Assembly: GCA_902810075.1 (NCBI GenBank)
Contig: LR778135.1
Coordinates: 2,914,001 to 2,978,000, forward strand
DNA from: Ruminococcaceae bacterium BL-6
GTDB lineage: Bacteria > Bacillota > Clostridia > Oscillospirales > Acutalibacteraceae
Length of the DNA stretch: 64,000 nucleotides
Direction of reading: 5' to 3'
The stretch's first letter is position 1; every line of letters starts with the position of its first letter. Made by a program: the position numbers and the translations under genes. The notes beneath the pieces were generated by a model. That model saw nothing but the letters and a program-made list of their open reading frames with translations, was not told the origin of the DNA and did not search any database. Shown one piece after another: positions 51,665 through 60,374 of this stretch.

Positions 51665-51693
51665 AAAATACACCGAATTTCCTCTTTTGTCAA
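51665..51693 (-). promoter_or_regulatory. Sigma-A promoter of the folT leader
   Basis: Minus strand TTGACA (51693-51688), 17 bp, TATTTT (51670-51665); RNA start near 51658, just before the ZTP aptamer. Confidence 0.8.
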
Positions 51694-51706
51694 TATAACG
51701 ATGAAA

Positions 51707-51726
51707 GCCCTCCCGGCCGGGAGGGC
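51707..51726. repeat. Perfect 20-bp GC palindrome
   Basis: GCCCTCCCGGCCGGGAGGGC, followed by TTTC on the minus strand. It could be a back-up terminator for the ABC operon just before the folT promoter. Confidence 0.5.
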
Positions 51727-51813
51727 ACGTCTGCTATTCTATTAAAATCGAATCATCTAAATTTTTACAATTAAATCATAAATAGATAGGAGATCAGTTT
51801 AAATTTGAAATGG

Positions 51814-51855
51814 AAAAGCCTCCGCGCGGAAATCAATCCGCATACGGAGGCTTTC
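51814..51855 (-). terminator. Terminator of the sugar-type ABC operon
   Basis: Stem AAAGCCTCCG...CGGAGGCTTTT with an inner GCGGA/TCCGC helix and a T run on the minus strand, about 60 bp after the last stop. Confidence 0.85.
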
Positions 51856-51913
51856 CCGACGTTTGGGAGAAATTGAACCGGATCAACCCGGCTGCAACAA
51901 AAAAGGAGTTGTC

Positions 51914-52846
51914 TTATTTTTTCCTGGCGCCGTTCGAAACCGACGCGACCAGAATCAGGACCAGGAATGCGCCCAAGATCAGCTTCTGCATTCCCGGGGA
52001 AAGGTTGGCGGCGTTCAGAAAGGTCGTCATGAAAGACATCATCAGGGCGCCGAAGCAGACCCCCAGCACGCTGGACTTTCCGCCGGCCGCCGCCGTGCCG
52101 CCGACAAACGCCGCGGCGATGGAAGGAAGAAAATAAGTGGAGCCCATATCCTGAAACGCGCCGCCGATAAAAGCGCCGCACAGGGCCCCGGCAAGGCCGG
52201 AAATTCCGCCGGCCAGCACAAAAGCGATGATCACGACCCGGCCCACGGCGATCCCCGAATAGCCGGACGCGATCCGGTTTTGGCCCACCGCGTGAAGCTG
52301 TTTCCCGTACTGCGTCCGATAGAGCAGAACGGCAAGCAGGGCCGCGACCACGATCGCGATCACGGTGAGCATGGAAAACCCGCCCAGATTTTTGTTGATG
52401 AAGGACACGAAATCGGAATTCGGAAGCGTCTTCATATGGGGCGCCAGGATCAGGATGACGGTGAAGATGATATACCCCGACGCCAGCGTCGTGATCATGG
52501 CCGGAATGTGGAGGAACACGTCGATGCAGCCGTTCGCAAGGCCGCAGAGCATGCCGACGGCGACGGCCGCCAGCAGTCCGAGGAAAATATTCGTGTTCAT
52601 CAGGTTGCACGAGACATACGCGCTCAGCGTCAGAATATAAATCTGGGAAAGGTCGATCGCGCCGTCGCCGCTCGTCACGACGATCATCTGCGCAAGGCCC
52701 AGCAGCAAAGAGAACGTGGCAAGCTTGGCCGCCGAGAAAAACGTCCCCACACCGAACTGACCGGACACGAGCCCGATGAATACCCAGATCAGCAGAGAGC
52801 CGAGAATGGGCCAGACAAAACTGTGTTTCTGAACAAACGCCTTCAT
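51914..52846 (-). CDS. ABC transporter permease, RbsC-like (simple-sugar/autoinducer type)
   Basis: 310 residues, about nine to ten membrane spans. SGDGAIDLSQIYILTLSAYVSCNLM and the cytoplasmic coupling region AVGQNRIASGYSGIAVGRVVIIAFVLAGGISGLAGAL are typical of BPD_transp_2 permeases. It starts within the 3' end of the upstream fusion gene (4-base overlap), so the two are translated together and probably form the heterodimeric membrane channel. Confidence 0.92.
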   Translation of the reverse strand: MKAFVQKHSFVWPILGSLLIWVFIGLVSGQFGVGTFFSAAKLATFSLLLGLAQMIVVTSGDGAIDLSQIYILTLSAYVSCNLMNTNIFLGLLAAVAVGMLCGLANGCIDVFLHIPAMITTLASGYIIFTVILILAPHMKTLPNSDFVSFINKNLGGFSMLTVIAIVVAALLAVLLYRTQYGKQLHAVGQNRIASGYSGIAVGRVVIIAFVLAGGISGLAGALCGAFIGGAFQDMGSTYFLPSIAAAFVGGTAAAGGKSSVLGVCFGALMMSFMTTFLNAANLSPGMQKLILGAFLVLILVASVSNGARKK

Positions 52847-55299
52847 GCGGCCTGCGCCCCCTTCCTTTTGTTGGCAAACAGCTTGACCGCCAGAACAAGG
52901 ATCAGGATCAGGCCCATGACGGCAGTCTGGTAATTCGACCCCACCTTGACGAACGTCAGCAGAGAGGTGATGAGCGACATCGCGATGCCGCCGGCCACAA
53001 CGCCGACAGGCTCCACGACGCCGCCGGCCATCTCGCAGCCGCCCAGGATCACGACGGCGATGCTCATCATGCAGTACGCGGCCGCGCTGTTCGCATCCGC
53101 GCCGAGACAGATCGCGGTGAAGGAGATCCCCGCCAGAACGACCATCACGGCGGAAGCGCCGTAGTTCGTCATTTTAGCGGCGAGATACGACCAGCCGGAG
53201 CGTTCCACCGCCGCCGGATTGTTGCCGATCCCGCGCAGGATCATTCCGTATTTCGAGCGGTAAAGGATAAAGTAGCAGGCCGCCGCCGCCAAAACGCAGA
53301 TCACGGCGGGCATGGGGAGAAAAGCGACTTTGAACCGGTAGATCGCGGTGATCCACTCGGGGCAGAACCCGCCCGGCGTCGGCGCCAGAACCAGCGCGAT
53401 CCCGAGCCAGATGAACTGGGCGCCCAGCGTCACCACAATGGCGGGGATGCTGCGCAGATAGATCAGCGCGCCCATCAGGACATATGCCGCGATAAACAGG
53501 ATCAGGCTGATCACGCCGGCCACGGGGCTGCCCGTGAGCACGACCGCCACCAGCACATTGACAAGGCCGATGGAATAACCGTTCCCCATATCGATGTCGC
53601 CGGCCACCACGATGAACATCTGCCCCAGGCCGGCGAAAACCAGCGGCACGGCGGAGCCTAGCAGCATTCTCATGCTGCCGTAGGACAGGACCTTCGGGTT
53701 GACGAAGGCGTTGACGAAGATCATGAGAAGCATGGTCGCGATCGGCAGGAACATTCTGGAACTCAGGACGCTTCTGACCCGGGAGGGCTTCGCCTCCTCC
53801 CGCTTCTTTTCTTTCTCCACTTCCCGGAAGGACGCCTGCACGATGTTGGCCACCGTGATATCCGGGCCGGAAAGCTGGTCGGTGATGACCCCCTCGTGCA
53901 GGATGTACGCGCGGTCGCAGATTTCCATTTCCGCGTCTTCCGTGCTGTACAGGATGATGGATTTTCCGGCCGCCTTGGCTTCCGCCAGCAGGCTGTAAAT
54001 TTCCTGTTTCGTCTCGATATCCACGCCGGCGGTGGGGTCGTTCAGGATGATGATGTCCGCGCCCGAGGCGATGCCGCGCGCGATCAGCGCTTTCTGCTGG
54101 TTGCCGCCGCTCAGGGACATGATCGGGCTGTGGATGCCCTCGGCCCGGAATTTCAGCTTATCGTACCAGCGCTGCGCCAGCTCTTCGGATTTTTTTCGGT
54201 CCAGAAGCAGACCGGACCGCACCTGCTTCAGGTTCGCGACCAGCACGTTGTCGAGGATGCTCCACAGCGGGAAAACCCCTTCCTTCGCGCGGTCGCCGCT
54301 GACATAGGAGACCGAGCCGCTGACCCGCACCTTCCCGTGATAATTCTTCTTTTTCGCGTTGAAAATGATGTTCAGCAGATCGGTCTGCCCGGAACCGGCC
54401 AGGCCGGAAATCCCCAGGATCTCCCCTTTTCGGAGATATATGCTGACGTCGTGCAGGTGCTTTGCGGTAAGGCCGTCCACTTCCACGACCTTTTCGCGGG
54501 CGTCGTCCTCCGCCTCCTGCTGCCCGGCGTCTCTTTTGCGGGCCTCGCCGCCCATCATTTTGACGAGCTCGTCGGCGGTGATGTCGTCCGGGTCGCACTC
54601 CCCGCTTTTTTTGCCGTTCCGCATCATCACGATGCGATCGCTGACGACCTTGATCTCATCCAGCTTATGGGAGATGTAGATGACGGCGATCCCCTTTTCG
54701 CTGAGCTCCCGCACCACATGGTGGAGCTGCTCCGCACGGTCGGTGGAAAGCGCGGAGGTCGGCTCATCCAGAACCAGCACCTTCAGCCCCTCTGCCATCA
54801 GGGTCTTGCAGATCTCCACCATCTGCCGCTCGGCCAGGGTAAGCGTGTCCACCGGTTTCATGACGTCGATGCGGCTGTTGGGAAAATAGCGCTCCAGAAG
54901 CTGTCTGGCCTCTTCTTTTTTCTGCTTGCGCCAGCCCGGTTTCGTCCACAAACCGTGCGGCATGTTCAGCATCGCAAAATTTTCGTACACGGTCAGGTTC
55001 GTGCAGAGCGACAAGTCCTGATAAGCGCAGGAGATTCCGGCTTCTTTGGATTCCTTCGTGGTGTATCTCGCCATCTCGTTTCCCCGCACGGAAATGGAGC
55101 CGCGGGTCGGGGGCAGCACGCCGGTAATCACCTTCATCAGCGTGGATTTTCCCGCGCCGTTCGGCCCCACCAGCCCGACGACTTCGCCTGCATAAATCTC
55201 AAAGTTCACGTCGGACAGGGCTTTGGTCGTACCGAAAATTTTATCGATGTTTTTCAGTTCCAAGTATGGCTTTTGATTTTCCTGTCGTTGCACGCCCAC
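52843..55299 (-). CDS. Fused RbsA-like double ATPase and RbsC-like permease
   Basis: 818 residues: an unusual natural fusion. Residues ~10-500 hold two ATP-binding cassettes. The first has Walker A GPNGAGKSTLMK, signature LTLAERQMVEI and Walker B VLVLDEPTSAL. The second has a degenerate Walker A GLAGSGQTDLL, signature LSGGNQQKALIARG and Walker B IIILNDPTAGVD, as normal for RbsA. From about 515 to 815 follows a complete BPD_transp_2 permease (IDMGNGYSIGLVNVLV, ILRGIGNNPAAVERSGW). No frameshift is seen at the joint (FREVEKEKKREEAKPS). With the next gene it makes a two-permease importer. Confidence 0.92.
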   Translation of the reverse strand: MGVQRQENQKPYLELKNIDKIFGTTKALSDVNFEIYAGEVVGLVGPNGAGKSTLMKVITGVLPPTRGSISVRGNEMARYTTKESKEAGISCAYQDLSLCTNLTVYENFAMLNMPHGLWTKPGWRKQKKEEARQLLERYFPNSRIDVMKPVDTLTLAERQMVEICKTLMAEGLKVLVLDEPTSALSTDRAEQLHHVVRELSEKGIAVIYISHKLDEIKVVSDRIVMMRNGKKSGECDPDDITADELVKMMGGEARKRDAGQQEAEDDAREKVVEVDGLTAKHLHDVSIYLRKGEILGISGLAGSGQTDLLNIIFNAKKKNYHGKVRVSGSVSYVSGDRAKEGVFPLWSILDNVLVANLKQVRSGLLLDRKKSEELAQRWYDKLKFRAEGIHSPIMSLSGGNQQKALIARGIASGADIIILNDPTAGVDIETKQEIYSLLAEAKAAGKSIILYSTEDAEMEICDRAYILHEGVITDQLSGPDITVANIVQASFREVEKEKKREEAKPSRVRSVLSSRMFLPIATMLLMIFVNAFVNPKVLSYGSMRMLLGSAVPLVFAGLGQMFIVVAGDIDMGNGYSIGLVNVLVAVVLTGSPVAGVISLILFIAAYVLMGALIYLRSIPAIVVTLGAQFIWLGIALVLAPTPGGFCPEWITAIYRFKVAFLPMPAVICVLAAAACYFILYRSKYGMILRGIGNNPAAVERSGWSYLAAKMTNYGASAVMVVLAGISFTAICLGADANSAAAYCMMSIAVVILGGCEMAGGVVEPVGVVAGGIAMSLITSLLTFVKVGSNYQTAVMGLILILVLAVKLFANKRKGAQAA

Positions 55300-55311
55300 A
55301 CGTCTCCTTCT

Positions 55312-56025
55312 CTATTTCTCAACAAACGCGACCAGACGGATCGGCGAACCGGATCCCCCCTTGAATTTGTTGGGCAGCCCCACCACATAGGAAAAGGCCG
55401 GAAGCTTTGATAAATGGCAGATATTTTCGATGATCGGGATGCCGTGCCCGAGCAGCGTGTGGTGGCAGACGTTGGATGCATCCCCGAAGGCATCCAGGGA
55501 AAGCGTGTCGCAGCCGACCGCCGCTGCTTTTTTGCCGAGAAAGTACTCTGCCGCCTCCCCGCTCAGGCCGGGCCAGTCCTTCAGGAATCCTGCGCAGTGC
55601 GGCTGCAGGGCGTATTTCTCATCCCAGCCGAAACGGAGCAAAATGATGTCGCCCCGCTTCACTTCCCCGTTTTCCGCCTCAAATTCCCGGACTTTTTCGA
55701 GGGGAAGAGTCTCTTTCGGTTTCAGAAAGGACGCGTCGATCCTGACCCCCCTGCCCATCACCGCGGTGACCGGCAGCTCGTCGACGGGGCGGCCGCCCGG
55801 AACAAAGTGGCGCGGCGCGTCGATGTGGGTCCCCGTATGCTCGGACATGGTGATCATGGAATGGATGGCGGGGTCCCCGAATTCGTAGGATTCGTAGACG
55901 ACCGAACCATACCTTGCCTGGGTGGGCCACGCCGGCATCCGTTCCTCCAGAGTATAGGAAAGATCGACCACGGCGGCGTGGTCCCTCGCGTACTCCATCT
56001 TCTCGATCAAAGAGCTTTCACTCAT
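55312..56025 (-). CDS. Cyclase-family metal-dependent hydrolase (kynurenine-formamidase-like)
   Basis: 237 residues from ATG 56025 (AAGGAGG ten bases upstream; an in-frame TTG two codons earlier is too close). The metal motif H-x-G-T-H-x-D-x-P-x-H appears as SEHTGTHIDAPRHF. VDLSYTLEERMPAWP opens the fold and GCDTLSLDA is the second conserved region. The family (PF04199) hydrolyses amides, lactones or isatin-like rings. Inside a sugar-type import operon it may process the imported compound. The substrate is unknown. Confidence 0.88.
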   Translation of the reverse strand: MSESSLIEKMEYARDHAAVVDLSYTLEERMPAWPTQARYGSVVYESYEFGDPAIHSMITMSEHTGTHIDAPRHFVPGGRPVDELPVTAVMGRGVRIDASFLKPKETLPLEKVREFEAENGEVKRGDIILLRFGWDEKYALQPHCAGFLKDWPGLSGEAAEYFLGKKAAAVGCDTLSLDAFGDASNVCHHTLLGHGIPIIENICHLSKLPAFSYVVGLPNKFKGGSGSPIRLVAFVEK

Positions 56026-56108
56026 GGACAAACACCCTCCTTTGGATTCCGAAACAGGCTGCTCCTGGGAAGGCGGCAGCCTGTTTCGGAAAGATTGCCT
56101 ACAGAGTT

Positions 56109-57179
56109 TTACTTTTTCTTAATAATATTTTCTCTGACCCAGTCGCGGTCGTAGGTCGGGCAGGCGATGTCTTCATCCTTTACATTGGCGTATTTCTGAA
56201 CATCGTCGGCCGTCACAACGCCGTAGGGGTGAATCATTTCCTTCGGGACATCCTTGCCGTCCAGAATATCGACGGCCGCATAAACGCCGGTCGCGCCATC
56301 CCACGGGTTGGAAGACACGGAAATCGTGTTGTAGCCCTTCGGCGCGTCTTTCGCCCACCATTTCAGGAAGTAACCGCGGTTGTCTCCGCCGATGATCGGC
56401 AGGTCAAGCCCCGCGGACTGGAACGCCTGAACCGCCGCGTAGGAGTCGCCCCCCTGCGTGACGACGCCGTCGATCTTCTGCTTCAGGGTCGGGAGCACGG
56501 AAGCCAGCTCGGACTGGGCCTTGGAACCCGTCCAGTCGGTGTAGACCTCGGCCGCCACCTTGACGTCGGGGTATTTCTTCAGGACTTCCTGAACGCCCTT
56601 GTGCGCGATGGCGTCAAACTGGCTGCCGGCGGTGCCGCGCAGCTCGATGATGCTGCCCTTGCCGCCGATGGCCTTGCAGACATAGTCGGTGAGGGCGCCC
56701 ATCTGGGCGACGGTGTCAAAATTGATCTGATAGCAGCGATCCGCTTTGGAATCGACCGGCCCGTCGTTGATGATGATGCACGGGATGCCCGCGTCGGAAG
56801 CCTCCTGAATGGCGCCGTTCAACGCGGTGGCCGAACCGGGATCGATCACGATGGCGTCGACGCCCTGCATGACGAAATTCTGAATCTGCTGCACCTGGGT
56901 GCTGTTGTTCTGGTTGGACTCCGCGAAGATCAGCTCCTTGACTTCTCCGGAAGCTTTCAGCTCTTCGGCGGCCTTTTTCGCATAGCCTTCCATCGCCTGA
57001 CGGTAGCTGTTCCCGTTATAGGAATTGCTGAAACCGATGACGTAACCCTTACCGCCGGACTTGGATTCCGAGGCGGTTGCGGAGGCGGAAGATCCCGCCG
57101 GCTTTTCCTCCTGTCCGCAGGCGGCCAGGGAGAATACCAAAGCAATGGACAACAAAAGTGCTCCAATTCGTTTTTTCAT
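56109..57179 (-). CDS. Sugar-type ABC transporter substrate-binding lipoprotein (RbsB-like, peripla_BP_4)
   Basis: 356 residues from ATG 57179 with GAGGAG upstream. A lipoprotein signal ends LAAC. A Ser/Ala-rich linker leads into the type I binding fold (YVIGFSNSYNGNSYRQAMEGYAKKAAEE, QIQNFVMQGVDAIVIDPGS, PIIGGDNRGYFLKWW). Relatives bind simple sugars, autoinducer-2 or other polyols. Two Trp residues in a row at the hinge (FLKWW) are notable. First gene after the dehydrogenase; feeds the fused ATPase-permease. Confidence 0.92.
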   Translation of the reverse strand: MKKRIGALLLSIALVFSLAACGQEEKPAGSSASATASESKSGGKGYVIGFSNSYNGNSYRQAMEGYAKKAAEELKASGEVKELIFAESNQNNSTQVQQIQNFVMQGVDAIVIDPGSATALNGAIQEASDAGIPCIIINDGPVDSKADRCYQINFDTVAQMGALTDYVCKAIGGKGSIIELRGTAGSQFDAIAHKGVQEVLKKYPDVKVAAEVYTDWTGSKAQSELASVLPTLKQKIDGVVTQGGDSYAAVQAFQSAGLDLPIIGGDNRGYFLKWWAKDAPKGYNTISVSSNPWDGATGVYAAVDILDGKDVPKEMIHPYGVVTADDVQKYANVKDEDIACPTYDRDWVRENIIKKK

Positions 57180-57229
57180 ACTCTCGCTCCTCAAAATTTT
57201 TTTATTTTAACGGCTTCCTTTTTTTATTT

Positions 57230-57333
57230 ACAGCAATTCCACTTACGATTGGAACCCGGATCTGCTCCTTCCCCACCGAAGTCGGGAAAGGAACGAAAAC
57301 GAATTCTGCCTCTTAGCCCGAAATGCTGTCGCC
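57230..57333. repeat. ACAGC-ended palindromic element, most complete copy
   Basis: ACAGCAATTCCACTTACGATTG, GGAACCCGGATCTGCTCC, a central CCTTCCCC/GGGAAAGG hairpin, then GAATTCTGCCTCTTAGCCCG and AAATGCTGTCGCCG. It lies between the dehydrogenase gene and the binding-protein gene. Confidence 0.7.
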
Positions 57334-57455
57334 GCTAAAGTGACTGATTTTTCAAACTCTCGATTTTATTCTACAATAAAATCATAAAATGGAAAAAGGT
57401 CTTTCAAAACAGTTTTTGCAAAACCGACAGAAAATAATTCCAGAATGGAGGGAAA

Positions 57456-58487
57456 TCACTCCTGATTCCCGAACAGAATGACCATTTTTTTCATGTCCTT
57501 CGGCGGATGCTCCATGTTGGCGAACACTTCGCCGATCCTTTCGAACGGGATGTAGTGGCTGACCATGCCGTCCAGAATCATTTTTCCGGCCCTGAACTTC
57601 TCGATCGTCGGCACGAACTGGGCGGTGGACATGCGGCTGCCGATAATGGTCAGCTCCCTGATGTTGATCATCGCCTGGGTAATCTTTTCCGGCTCCGTGC
57701 AGAAGCCCATCGGGACGACGCGAGCGCCGTTGGTGGGGATCCCTTCCTGCAGCAGCATAGTGAGGGAGCCGGGGAAGCAGGCGGAATCGAAGACCACATC
57801 CACGCCCGCGCCGCCGGTGATTTTCTTTACCGCCTCCACCAAGTTTTCCCGCTTCGTGTTGACAATATAATCGGCGCCGTAAGTCTTTGCCCTTTCCAGC
57901 GAGCTGTCGTTGATATCCGCGCAGATCACCCTGCAGCCCCTTTCCTTACAGTTCTGCAAAATGGTGGCGCCGATGGTTCCGCTGCCCAGCACAAGCACCA
58001 GATCTTCGCCGGTAACCCCGGCGCGCGTCGTGCAGTGCCCGCCAATGGCGAACGGCTCGATCAGGGCCGCGTCGCGGAACGGCATCTCCTTCGGGAGAAG
58101 AAAAACCTCGTCTTCCGGAACGGTGAAATACTCCCGCCAGCCGCCGTCAATCGCGGCCCCCCGCGCCTTGACGTAGCGGCAGATGTTCCGGCGGCCGCGC
58201 CTGCACTGCGGGCATTTCCCGCAGGCCACGACCAGATCCACCACGACGTGGTCGCCCGGTTTCACCGAAGTGACATCCTCCCCCGTTTCTACGATCACGC
58301 CGGCATTTTCATGCCCGGGCACGCGCGGGAACACCGCGTTCGGATTTTCCCCAAGGAACAGATGGACATCGGAGCCGCATACGCCCGCCGCCTTCATCTG
58401 AATCAGCACCTCGTTTTTTCCGGGCTCCGGAATCGGAACCTCCGCCACCTGGAATTGATGCGGTGCCGTGATAATAACCTGCTTCAA
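57456..58487 (-). CDS. Zinc-dependent medium-chain alcohol/polyol dehydrogenase
   Basis: 343 residues from TTG 58487, chosen because KQVIITAPHQFQVAEVPIPEPGKNEVLI is the usual family N-terminus; an in-frame ATG ten codons upstream lacks a ribosome-binding site. Catalytic zinc: C in GVCGSDVHLF, the GHENAG motif. Structural zinc: CGKCPQCRRGRRNIC. The NAD fold is VLVLGSGTIGATILQNC. It resembles sorbitol or threonine dehydrogenases. Position suggests it oxidises the imported substrate or a product of the cyclase. Confidence 0.92.
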   Translation of the reverse strand: MKQVIITAPHQFQVAEVPIPEPGKNEVLIQMKAAGVCGSDVHLFLGENPNAVFPRVPGHENAGVIVETGEDVTSVKPGDHVVVDLVVACGKCPQCRRGRRNICRYVKARGAAIDGGWREYFTVPEDEVFLLPKEMPFRDAALIEPFAIGGHCTTRAGVTGEDLVLVLGSGTIGATILQNCKERGCRVICADINDSSLERAKTYGADYIVNTKRENLVEAVKKITGGAGVDVVFDSACFPGSLTMLLQEGIPTNGARVVPMGFCTEPEKITQAMINIRELTIIGSRMSTAQFVPTIEKFRAGKMILDGMVSHYIPFERIGEVFANMEHPPKDMKKMVILFGNQE

Positions 58488-58908
58488 AAAAATAGACCAC
58501 CCTTCCAATGCTTCCATGATTGCGTCGAATTCAGAGAGACCGCGGCCCTTGAATCAGATGTAACATTTTTCGTTGATATTTCAGAATTAATATATTAGAT
58601 TTGGCATTTAAAATATATCACGATTCCCTTCGGACGTCCATTCTATAAATCAACAAAGATGCCCGTAAATTTTTGTTTATTATTGATATTGCGACGTTTT
58701 TTACATGATAATTTTTACACAATTTCGTTGTTTTTATCGCCCGATTGGATTGCATATCAGTCCGCAAATATGGTAATATATTAGCTGATGTATCAAAGAA
58801 AGCATTTCTTCTGCTCCGCTTATATATCACAGGGCGCGGAGACCGAAAAGCGGGGGATTCCGCCCGAATACTTCTGATTTCAATCTTAACTGTGAAGGGG
58901 TTTTCCGA
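58488..58908. promoter_or_regulatory. Divergent control region with two TAATATATTA boxes
   Basis: 420 AT-rich bp between the dehydrogenase/ABC genes and the GntR gene. The palindrome TAATATATTA occurs at 58588-58597 and again at 58774-58783, each followed by G. The second overlaps a possible -10 for gntR (TTGCAT, 18 bp, TAATAT). They are the best candidates for the GntR operator. Confidence 0.5.
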
Positions 58909-59652
58909 TTGCCTACGAAAAAAACAAACAAAGGCAGCCAGACTGCCGGGGAAAACGTGTATTCGTTCCTGCGGAAAAGCATCATCGAGCTCCACGTCAA
59001 GCCGGGGCAGGCGATCAATCTGAAAGATCTGAGCGATTTTTTAAAGGTCAGCCGCTCGCCGATCCGCGACGCGCTGATCCAGCTGGAAAAAGACGGGCTG
59101 GTGACGACCGCCCCGCAGAAAGGGACCTTTGTTTCCAAAATAGACATCCAGCGCGTGTCGGATGAACGCTTTCTGCGCGCCTGCATCGAAGAGCGCATCG
59201 TGGAGGAATTTCTGAATATCTATACCGAGCGGGACATCGACCGGATGCAGAAGATCATAGACGAGCAGGAAACGGCGGCCGCGGCGGGCGACGCGCGCGC
59301 TTTCCTGCGGCTGGACGACAAGATGCACGCGGTGTTTTTTGAGGCGACCAACCACCCGTTCTGCCTGAACGCGGTGATGAACATGTCGAGCCACTACTAC
59401 CGGATCCGCCTGCTTTCGCTTTCCGAGCCGGACATTCAGGAGCAGACCCTGAACCAGCACCGGGAGATCATGGACCTGGTTCTGAAAAAGGATGCGGAAA
59501 AGCTGAAAAAGCTTTTGGATATCCATATCATTGAAAAAGGCGCGGAGGTGAACAAGCTGAAGGCCAAACACCCCGAAATTTTTACCGGGGTCGTCACCCC
59601 GCCGCCCGCAAAACGCGGAATCTGGGAAACGGATTTTTTGAAATCGCGGTAA
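58909..59652 (+). CDS. GntR-family regulator with FCD ligand-binding domain
   Basis: 247 residues from TTG 58909 (AAGGGG upstream). The winged helix (about 15-80) reads VYSFLRKSIIELHVKPGQAINLKDLSDFLKVSRSPIRDALIQLEKDGLVTTAPQKGTFV. The FCD domain (about 90-220) has the metal-binding pattern D in RLDDKMHAVFFEATNH, H in NMSSHYYRIR and H in NQHREIMDLV. It is divergent from the dehydrogenase-ABC genes and is probably their substrate-responsive regulator. Confidence 0.92.
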   Translation: MPTKKTNKGSQTAGENVYSFLRKSIIELHVKPGQAINLKDLSDFLKVSRSPIRDALIQLEKDGLVTTAPQKGTFVSKIDIQRVSDERFLRACIEERIVEEFLNIYTERDIDRMQKIIDEQETAAAAGDARAFLRLDDKMHAVFFEATNHPFCLNAVMNMSSHYYRIRLLSLSEPDIQEQTLNQHREIMDLVLKKDAEKLKKLLDIHIIEKGAEVNKLKAKHPEIFTGVVTPPPAKRGIWETDFLKSR

Positions 59653-59699
59653 CCGGTACTGTACGGCAATCAGCTTCGGATCTTTTTTCCCGCCGCTGT

Positions 59700-59759
59700 A
59701 AAAAGCAATCACAGGAGGGCCCTGCCGGAAAAATTTCGGCAGGGCCCTCCTGTGATTGC
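59700..59759 (-). terminator. Terminator of the small XRE gene: 23-bp perfect hairpin
   Basis: GCAATCACAGGAGGGCCCTG... (59705-59727) pairs perfectly with 59737-59759, and TTTTT follows on the minus strand. It is exceptionally long for a simple terminator. Confidence 0.85.
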
Positions 59760-59818
59760 GGTCATGGAAAATCTTTTCCGACCCGGCACAGCGCCCCGGA
59801 CCGGCAGAGCAACCGGTA

Positions 59819-60022
59819 TCATTCCGGGCGATAATCGAACAAATCGCCCGGAGTACATTCCAAAATGACGCATAAAGCTTCCATATTCGCGTATTGGATC
59901 GACTTGGCCTCATTGTTGATCATCCGGTTGAAATTCTGATAGCTCATGCCCATTTGTTTATACAGCCAGTATTTTGTTCGCGCTTTTTTCTCTAAAATCT
60001 CTTTTACTCTCAGTTTTATCAT
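59819..60022 (-). CDS. Small Cro/CI (XRE)-family regulator
   Basis: 67 residues from ATG 60022, five bases after GGAG. The whole protein is one helix-turn-helix domain: VKEILEKKARTKYWLYKQMGMSYQNFNRMINNEAKSIQYANMEALCVILECTPGDLFDY. Such stand-alone regulators are common in Bacillota. No partner gene is adjacent and the target is unknown. It has its own terminator. Confidence 0.88.
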   Translation of the reverse strand: MIKLRVKEILEKKARTKYWLYKQMGMSYQNFNRMINNEAKSIQYANMEALCVILECTPGDLFDYRPE

Positions 60023-60196
60023 AAGAGCTCCCCCCATGATCCGATCATTTATCATCAGATTATCCTGCATCCCTCATGTTTCTATATGAATTTTATCATG
60101 ATATGATGGAATCGTCTACATGGGGAGATGGAGCGGTATATCCGATGCCATCGATTCCAGCCGTTCCATCCGCGGAGCCTGGGATGCCCACTGTCT

Positions 60197-60234
60197 AAAA
60201 AACCGGCCTCCCCTTTTTCGGGAGAGGCCGGTTT
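60197..60234 (-). terminator. Inverted repeat terminator
   Basis: AAACCGGCCTCCCC...GGGAGAGGCCGGTTT with T runs best on the minus strand. No minus-strand gene ends just before it, so its role is unclear. Confidence 0.55.
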
Positions 60235-60272
60235 GCTATATAATCTTATTTTCAGATGCCGCTTTTTCAGTC

Positions 60273-60301
60273 TTGAAACTGTTTCTTTCCGATGTTATAC
60301 T
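60273..60301 (+). promoter_or_regulatory. Sigma-A promoter of the ABC exporter gene
   Basis: TTGAAA (60273-60278), 17 bp, TATACT (60296-60301). Confidence 0.75.
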
Positions 60302-60374
60302 TGATCTGCATGAAAACAATCCGTGCATTTCATCAGCGTGAAAATTTCAGTTCTCGCCGGGACAGGCTGGAGAC

